Shown here: positions 58,985 to 64,000 of the stretch, piece by piece | Numbering within the stretch: the stretch's first letter is position 1 | How the letters are laid out: each line of letters starts with the position of its first letter | Source: Candidatus Bathyarchaeota archaeon | GTDB lineage: Archaea; Thermoproteota; Bathyarchaeia; Bathyarchaeales; Bathycorpusculaceae | Direction of reading: 5' to 3' | Length of the DNA stretch: 64,000 bases | NCBI GenBank assembly: GCA_003141855.1 | Contig: PLNS01000007.1 | Location: 50,863-114,862, forward strand | The notes under the pieces: model-generated | Told to the model about the DNA's origin: nothing | The model's database searches: none | What the model saw: the letters and a program-made list of their open reading frames with translations, nothing else | Position numbers and translations under genes: made by a program

Positions 58985-60070
58985 TTGGAGAAGAGAAGAC
59001 TTGGTAGAACAAACCTTCAAGTGTCCATCGTTGGTTTTGGCGGAACATGGATTTCCGAGTTAAACACACCTGAAACCGTTCACGTTGTTAGGAAAGCCTT
59101 TGAATTAGGAATAAACTACTTTGACACTGCAAAGCTAGATGGCGACAGCGAAGAAAAAATCGGAACCGCCCTACAAGACGTCAGAGACAAGTGCGTAATT
59201 GCAACGAAAACGGGTTCGAGAACCAAAAAAGAATCCCTCGAAGACTTCGAAAGCAGCCTAAAACGGCTCAAAACCGACAGACTCGACATAATTCAGCTTC
59301 ATGGGATAGATGACGAGAAAACACTTGCCAAAGCTATGGGTTCGGATGGTTCACTGCAAACCTGCAAGGAAGCGCGCAAGCAGGGGCTTGTTGATTTCGT
59401 CGGCATCACGGGACACAAGCCGCGGGTTCTGGTTAAGGCTGTGGAGAGTGGCGAGTTTGATTTGGTTCTTGTTCCCCTTAACGTTGTAACTAGGCAAGCG
59501 TTGGAGGAACTGTTGCCAATTGCGAAGGCGCATGATGTGGGCGTTGTGGTGATGAAGCCGCTTTCAGCCAAAACATCCACGCTAATCACTTGTCTCTACC
59601 AGCCTTCGCTTTCCTTGGTTTCGGAGGAGCCAGAACTTAGGGCTTTGTTGGGTCAAGATAACACTGCAATGGTTAAGAGCGCTTTAAGATACGTCCTATC
59701 GCAGGATGTCGCGACTGTTATTCCAGGATTAAAATCCGTCAGCGAAGTTGAAACCGCAACTAAAACTGGGGAGCAGTACAAGGGATTAACCCTAAAAGAG
59801 CAAGGACGATTCAGCTTTAACCTTGGGAAAAATTACTGTCGAGACTGCGGACAATGCCTATCTTGCCCACAAAACATCAACATTGCCGCCGTACTACGGT
59901 TCCACACACTCTACACAGGCTATGGCTTGAGGGCGTGGGCTAAAAAACTCTACAACGGATTAGAAGTTAAAGCTGATAAATGCACCAAGTGCGGTGAATG
60001 CGAAGTAAAATGCCCCTATCAATTGCCCGTTGTAAGCTTGTTGGAGAAGGCTAAGTTGGATTTCCAATAA
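58985..60070 (+). CDS. Aldo/keto reductase with C-terminal ferredoxin-like Fe-S domain
   Basis: A 361-residue protein with TTG start. (beta/alpha)8 barrel: KRRLGRTNLQVSIVGFGG, NYFDTAKLDGDSEEKIG (catalytic Asp present, but the usual Tyr position reads Leu-Asp), CVIATKTG (Lys), IIQLHGID (His) and VIPGLKSVSEVET. The C-terminus holds CRDCGQCLSCPQNINI and CTKCGECEVKCPYQLPV, two 4Fe-4S sites. Archaeal relatives are AKR-like electron-transfer proteins of unknown substrate. Probably cytosolic. It begins 17 bases after the radical SAM gene. Confidence 0.85.
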   Translation: MEKRRLGRTNLQVSIVGFGGTWISELNTPETVHVVRKAFELGINYFDTAKLDGDSEEKIGTALQDVRDKCVIATKTGSRTKKESLEDFESSLKRLKTDRLDIIQLHGIDDEKTLAKAMGSDGSLQTCKEARKQGLVDFVGITGHKPRVLVKAVESGEFDLVLVPLNVVTRQALEELLPIAKAHDVGVVVMKPLSAKTSTLITCLYQPSLSLVSEEPELRALLGQDNTAMVKSALRYVLSQDVATVIPGLKSVSEVETATKTGEQYKGLTLKEQGRFSFNLGKNYCRDCGQCLSCPQNINIAAVLRFHTLYTGYGLRAWAKKLYNGLEVKADKCTKCGECEVKCPYQLPVVSLLEKAKLDFQ

Positions 60071-60085
60071 AATCTCTATTTAGCA

Positions 60086-60898
60086 TTACTTTTTGGCTAT
60101 CCAATAACTCATTTCGGGCCTGCACAAAAGCCTATAAATCGGAAACAGTGGGTTTGGAGTCCAGGTAGCATGCTGATAATAATCTGTTCGCCTGCAAAAT
60201 TCAAAACTTTGTTCTTTGAAGACTTGTTCTATGGCGTGGTGGTTTAGGGCGTGGGCTTTTTTGTGCCAGTAATCCGATAGGGTGTAGTCGATTGTGGGAA
60301 CTTTTAAGCCTATGAGTTGGAAGTATAGGCTGTTGATTGCTGGGTTAGAGTGAAAGTACAGGTTTTTTACGAAGCTGGCGAGGCTGCTGGGCTCGTTTTT
60401 CCAGTAGAAAGGGGATGCTTCATGGTCAATGTACATTACGCCGCCTTTTTTTAGCCATGTGGAAAGGGTTTGGATGGCGGTGAGGTAATCGGGCAGGTGA
60501 TGGAGCACGGAGTAGCCTGTTACTAGGTCAAACTTGCCCTCGCTAAAAGACAGGTCTTCTATTGGCAAGTTAATTACAGTCAACTTATCAGGTAAGTAGG
60601 CAGCGTACTTTTTCTTGAGTATCACGCACATTTCCGCTGAGATATCTATTGCCACAACCTTGTAGCCCATCTGTAATAGTTTGCCTGTTAAGTTGCCGGT
60701 GCCTGCTCCAACGTCAAGAGCGTTTTTTTGGTTGTTTTCGATTTGTTTGTCTATCGTTTTTAGTTGGGCGGTTACTCTTTTTTGTTCTTGTTTGCTGTAG
60801 ACTTCTGGATGGAGCAGTTCATAGTATTTTGCTTCGAATCGGTGGACTGTAACGTTTGCTTGGTGAATTTGTTCTTTGAGGGTTGGGGTGTTGAGCAA
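60086..60898 (-). CDS. Class I SAM-dependent methyltransferase
   Basis: A 270-residue enzyme. Motif I is NALDVGAGTGNLTGKLLQMG, then VVAIDISAEMCVILKKKY, LPIEDLSFSEGKFDLVTGYS and LHHLPDYLTAIQTLSTWLKK with the following GGVMYIDHEAS. The long C-terminal part has many aromatic residues and could recognise a lipid or quinone. Substrate unknown; the neighbouring gene context does not decide. It converges with the aldo/keto reductase gene with 15 bases between. Confidence 0.88.
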   Translation of the reverse strand: MLNTPTLKEQIHQANVTVHRFEAKYYELLHPEVYSKQEQKRVTAQLKTIDKQIENNQKNALDVGAGTGNLTGKLLQMGYKVVAIDISAEMCVILKKKYAAYLPDKLTVINLPIEDLSFSEGKFDLVTGYSVLHHLPDYLTAIQTLSTWLKKGGVMYIDHEASPFYWKNEPSSLASFVKNLYFHSNPAINSLYFQLIGLKVPTIDYTLSDYWHKKAHALNHHAIEQVFKEQSFEFCRRTDYYQHATWTPNPLFPIYRLLCRPEMSYWIAKK

Positions 60899-61034
60899 TT
60901 TGTTGTTTTTCCGCCTAGTTCCTGCAGTCTACTTGTCACTTAGTTGCGTTTTCGAATTAATATATAGTTTGAAAATTAAGCTAAATAATTATAAAATAAA
61001 AAATAAGGAGGGAATTTGGTTTTCCCTTGTGGTT

Positions 61035-63995
61035 TTATGGTTGTTTCCTGAGAACCAGTTTCCTGAGAACCAGGATTATGACAACGCCTATTATAGCGAC
61101 GAAAACGAACAGCCCTGCGATTGCGGGAACAAAGTATAGGTCAGATGCTGATGGTGCGGCAGTTGGAGCTGGAGTAGCGGTTGGTGCTTGTTCCATTACG
61201 TTGAATGCGGTTGTTGCAGATGATGGCCAGTAACCATTGGTGCCTGCGAATGTTGCGACGACTGTGTATTTGCCGGAGATGTCTGGTTGCCATACTAGGT
61301 TGTATGCGCCGGTGTAGTCAGTTGTTGTTGTGCCTATGCTTCTGGAGTTGCCGTTAGAGTCGACGACATTTATTGTTACGTCAACGCCTGTGAAGTTAGT
61401 TGGGAGAGGCATCTGCTGGTAGACATAACCCATCCAATCCTGCATGCTTGCATCAGAAACGCATGGAACACCGTTGGGGAAGTCTGCTGCTTGCTGGCTT
61501 TGTTGTGTACCTGCAGAGATATCGGTAACTGTACCGCGTATCACTACTGGTTGTCCGGATGCTGCTGATAGGTCTGGAGCTGTAACTGTTAGAGCGCTGG
61601 GTCCTCTGCCTATACTGTAGACTTGTTGGTCATAGCCGTTCATTGCTGTTAAGTAGCCGTCTGCGGTAGCCCATTCAGTTCCAGCGGTTGACCACTCGCT
61701 GGGGTAATCTGAGAGCTTCCATATCTCTTTTCCTGTGGTTGCGTTAAGAGCGGTTATTACACAGCCCTTGTAAATCGGGTTGGGTATAGTGTGCTCGTTA
61801 GTAGCCTCGTATATTACTCCGTTAGAAATCGATTGTATCTGGGTTGGGTAATCACCGTAAAAGACGTTAAAGCCGGCGTTAGTACTGTTGCCTTCACCGC
61901 CATTACCGTAGGTAAACACTATTTTGCCAGTCAAATCATTATAGCAGTAGGTTATTCCTGAGAATGAAGCGACGTAGATGTTACCGTAAGCAGCTACACC
62001 TAGTAGTGTTGGTTGTCCTGGGTTGCCATAGTAGTCGAAGGCTCCTTGAGATGCAGTTGGACCCCATAGCGGGGCGCCTGTATCCAGACTGAATCCTACC
62101 CATTGCATAGTTTCCTGATAGCTGAATGTGAAGACGCGGGTATTGAAGTCAACTGGCTCTGCTACTACAGTGAGGTTGCCTGCTGGCGGAGTATATGTCT
62201 TGGTCCAAAGTACGTCACCAACGTTATGTCCAGCCCTGGATGCGTTGAGGTTAACGGCGAAGTATGTATAGGGATTTTGTTGTGTTCCTGATCCGGTTGC
62301 TGCGAAACCTGTAGGTAGGGAACCGCTTCTGCAAAGCATTATATCGTTATAGTTAATTGCAACGATAGAGGGCGCTGGAGTCATGGTGTTTGCCCAGGGC
62401 ATCGAAATGTTCCAGTCATAAGTGGTTATCGCTTGAGCATATTTGCCTGTCAAACCGAGAGTATCGTTGTTTATCGGAATGCTTGCATTGACTGTTAATG
62501 ATGACCCGTAAGGAACAACAACCGTGTTATTGTTTAGCATCGGATTGGTTGCGGAATAGTAGTAGAAGTTGCCGTTATAGTAGCTATTAGGTGCCAAGGT
62601 AACAGACTCGCCGGTAATCGGAAGTGGAAGTTGTTGAACGAGTGCACCGTTACTTGCATTTATGATTGAGGGCGATAGACTTCCGCCGCCGGTGTATGGG
62701 TTAACGTCGTATAGCCATAGCTTGGATGAGTTCCATTCAGTCAGATAGTATGCTGGATTTGAAGGTGTGCCATAGTTTGTCAATGAATACCTTAAGTGTT
62801 CACCGCTTGGACCCATAACTGCTGTGCCTGAGGGCAGAGCGGTTACGTTGAACAGTGAAAGCCCTGTGGCTGCATCATACAGGTTCCATCCGCCTGATAC
62901 TGATGCAACTAGTACTGCTGGGTACACTCCGTGCTGGTCAGGGTCCCAAAGGTTGTATATGTAGCCGAATGACAGCACAGGTATGTTCTGGTTACTCCAA
63001 AGTTGTTTTCCTGTACGAAGGTCAAGAGCGATGGTTGGTCCAGTAGAGCTGCCTCCCATAATTGGGGATCCTGTGAATGATGCGGTTTCAGTGTAGTAGA
63101 GTATTCCTTGGATTACTATCGGATTGTAGAATCTTGGCGCATATGAAGAACCCTCGAAGTATCCCACTCCATAGGCATCTGAGTTAGGGTCTGAGCCACC
63201 AGCTCTAAACTGGTTTCCTCCGACAACTCCTCCAAATTGGAGCGGTCTTGTCCACATGATGTGTGAAGTCAATGGTCCTATGGCATCTTGATGGTACATT
63301 TGAGCTTGTCCTCCGCTAGTACTCCATCCTCCTACAGGTGGTGAACCTAAACCTAGCCAGTTGGACGAGATTGTCCACCAGTCAGTGTTCTCGCCATAAA
63401 TTGGGCGTGCCCAGTAAGCCTGTGGAAGTGGATTGCTATTTTTGGCTGCAGGTATTGGATCTTGCTGCACAGTAAGCGTTGTATTTGCAGAGCTAGGCTG
63501 ATAATAGTCGCCAATCAGTTGTGATTTCTCGTAACCGTTACCATTCTCGCCGTAGACTTGTCCTGGAAAACTAAATTTGAAACTGTACTTGCCGGTCTGG
63601 GTAGGAGTGTATGTTATGTATTGTGATGATGTTGAATCTGAGACAACAGCAAAAATCTGTGTTGTTACTGTACCGTCGGGCGCTGTTATGGTAAGATTGT
63701 AGTTATGGAATCTATAGTTGTTTGCAAGCAATGCTGCACTGACAGTAGAACCATTCGTTCCAATAGAGGCAACAGTTCCACCAGCCGCACCGTAAACACA
63801 ATCAAGCCACATATAAACGTGTGCTGTCTGACCGATACCTATAGGGTCAGGTGCCGCAACAATGTAAGCATACGTAGGAATATTATATGCAGGTGTATGC
63901 GCATTAGCATTTGGCATAAGCATCATTGAAGATACCATTGAAATTATCAAGAGTAAAGCAATCGTAATAGCTAAAGTTTTATTTCTATTTTGCAT
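61035..63995 (-). CDS. Large secreted PQQ-like propeller protein with C-terminal membrane anchor
   Basis: A 986-residue protein that begins 6 bases inside the window edge with MQNRNKTLAITIALLLIISM, a clear signal peptide ending near NANA. Propeller blades such as IALDLRTGKQLWSNQNIPVL, CYNDLTGKIVFTYGNG and ALNATTGKEIWKLSDYP fit PQQ-like repeats; an Ig-like module (about 850-940) and a Thr/Ala/Pro linker (PTATPAPTAAPSASD) follow, then the anchor helix and RKLVLRKQP. About 25 sequons are visible. Likely an abundant surface or solute-capturing protein. A 15-bp tandem repeat lies in its last codons. Confidence 0.85.
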   Translation of the reverse strand: MQNRNKTLAITIALLLIISMVSSMMLMPNANAHTPAYNIPTYAYIVAAPDPIGIGQTAHVYMWLDCVYGAAGGTVASIGTNGSTVSAALLANNYRFHNYNLTITAPDGTVTTQIFAVVSDSTSSQYITYTPTQTGKYSFKFSFPGQVYGENGNGYEKSQLIGDYYQPSSANTTLTVQQDPIPAAKNSNPLPQAYWARPIYGENTDWWTISSNWLGLGSPPVGGWSTSGGQAQMYHQDAIGPLTSHIMWTRPLQFGGVVGGNQFRAGGSDPNSDAYGVGYFEGSSYAPRFYNPIVIQGILYYTETASFTGSPIMGGSSTGPTIALDLRTGKQLWSNQNIPVLSFGYIYNLWDPDQHGVYPAVLVASVSGGWNLYDAATGLSLFNVTALPSGTAVMGPSGEHLRYSLTNYGTPSNPAYYLTEWNSSKLWLYDVNPYTGGGSLSPSIINASNGALVQQLPLPITGESVTLAPNSYYNGNFYYYSATNPMLNNNTVVVPYGSSLTVNASIPINNDTLGLTGKYAQAITTYDWNISMPWANTMTPAPSIVAINYNDIMLCRSGSLPTGFAATGSGTQQNPYTYFAVNLNASRAGHNVGDVLWTKTYTPPAGNLTVVAEPVDFNTRVFTFSYQETMQWVGFSLDTGAPLWGPTASQGAFDYYGNPGQPTLLGVAAYGNIYVASFSGITYCYNDLTGKIVFTYGNGGEGNSTNAGFNVFYGDYPTQIQSISNGVIYEATNEHTIPNPIYKGCVITALNATTGKEIWKLSDYPSEWSTAGTEWATADGYLTAMNGYDQQVYSIGRGPSALTVTAPDLSAASGQPVVIRGTVTDISAGTQQSQQAADFPNGVPCVSDASMQDWMGYVYQQMPLPTNFTGVDVTINVVDSNGNSRSIGTTTTDYTGAYNLVWQPDISGKYTVVATFAGTNGYWPSSATTAFNVMEQAPTATPAPTAAPSASDLYFVPAIAGLFVFVAIIGVVIILVLRKLVLRKQP
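61044..61073. repeat. Exact 15-bp tandem duplication near the 3' end of the propeller gene
   Basis: TTTCCTGAGAACCAG occurs twice in a row (61044-61058 and 61059-61073). On the minus strand it encodes the repeated five residues LVLRK at the end of the anchor helix, so it lengthens the basic tail without breaking the frame. Confidence 0.9.
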
Positions 63996-64000
63996 TTTTT

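Noticed and set aside
1..64000. tRNA, rRNA, CRISPR array, transposase or integrase
   Set aside because: Looked for T-loop/acceptor patterns in intergenic gaps, regular short repeats with spacers and transposase motifs; none found by eye, though a covariance search was not possible.

Overview
This window is archaeal chromosome. The evidence is a group II chaperonin (thermosome), prefoldin beta, family-B DNA polymerase, archaeal-type topoisomerase IA, RadB, an XPD/Rad3-type helicase, STT3/AglB oligosaccharyltransferase, CDP-archaeol synthase, a UbiA-type archaeal lipid prenyltransferase, CobY (the archaeal replacement for CobU) and TATA-box promoters. GTG and TTG starts are common and 4-base ATGA overlaps between genes are frequent. 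Moderate GC, many secreted PQQ-like propeller proteins, GH130 enzymes and a cobamide pathway fit a Bathyarchaeia-like member of the Thermoproteota best. That assignment is inference; no rRNA gene lies in the window, and I found no tRNA, CRISPR array, integrase or transposase by eye.

Layout. 1-1089: cut DHH phosphoesterase, DUF3194 gene and prefoldin beta, all leftward. 1169-5331: AT-richer block of secreted or anchored proteins, one apparently frameshifted. 5429-7381: proteasome-assembly-chaperone-like protein, acetyltransferase and Sua5. 7387-12049: glycan block (two GH130 paralogues in opposite orientation, CBS protein, six-hairpin protein, GT4). 12299-14877: Cys-rich copper-binding protein, a small TTG-start stress-type protein and the thermosome. 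15098-18248: thymidylate synthase, a small conserved protein, an MBL-rhodanese protein and DUF2096. 18333-21630: lipid block (Tes-like radical SAM, UbiA prenyltransferase, sugar epimerase). 21670-23123: cobS-cobY. 23532-28595: 33-codon leader ORF plus XPD-like helicase, Clp1-type kinase, RNase H-fold protein, radB and carS. 28621-31330: OSTC/Ost3-like membrane protein, Zn-finger protein and topA. 31466-35632: zinc ribbon, broken methyltransferase, aglB and an ALG7-like GPT. 35636-38880: polB and two small SD-led genes. 39042-45052: NOP2/Sun methyltransferase, DUF488, agmatinase and tandem moeA. 45387-50091: secreted proteins, radical SAM/SPASM and DUF362. 50088-52976: three glycosyltransferases. 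53060-54710: membrane protein and CobD-like enzyme. 54746-57274: AT-rich accessory island with an FRG-domain protein. 57489-60898: twice-frameshifted B12-radical SAM gene, aldo/keto reductase and methyltransferase. 61035-63995: large secreted propeller protein.

How the genes fit together. A glycosylation theme recurs: AglB, an ALG7-like GPT, a candidate OSTC-like subunit, a Dpm1-like enzyme and other glycosyltransferases share the window with secreted proteins rich in N-X-S/T sequons. Lipid genes (carS, UbiA prenyltransferase, Tes-like radical SAM) and cobamide genes (cobS, cobY, CobD-like) also occur together.

The most unusual signals are: (1) a ~210-bp intergenic repeat present twice (23132-23344 and 45138-45343), each copy with a TATA box and base pairs kept through G-U changes, a candidate non-coding RNA; (2) a C-rich box scattered through at least five intergenic regions; (3) the OSTC/Ost3-like and PAC3/PAC4-like small proteins, both eukaryote-like; (4) the FRG island; (5) three broken genes, one with a 9-A homopolymer and one with an in-frame TAG.
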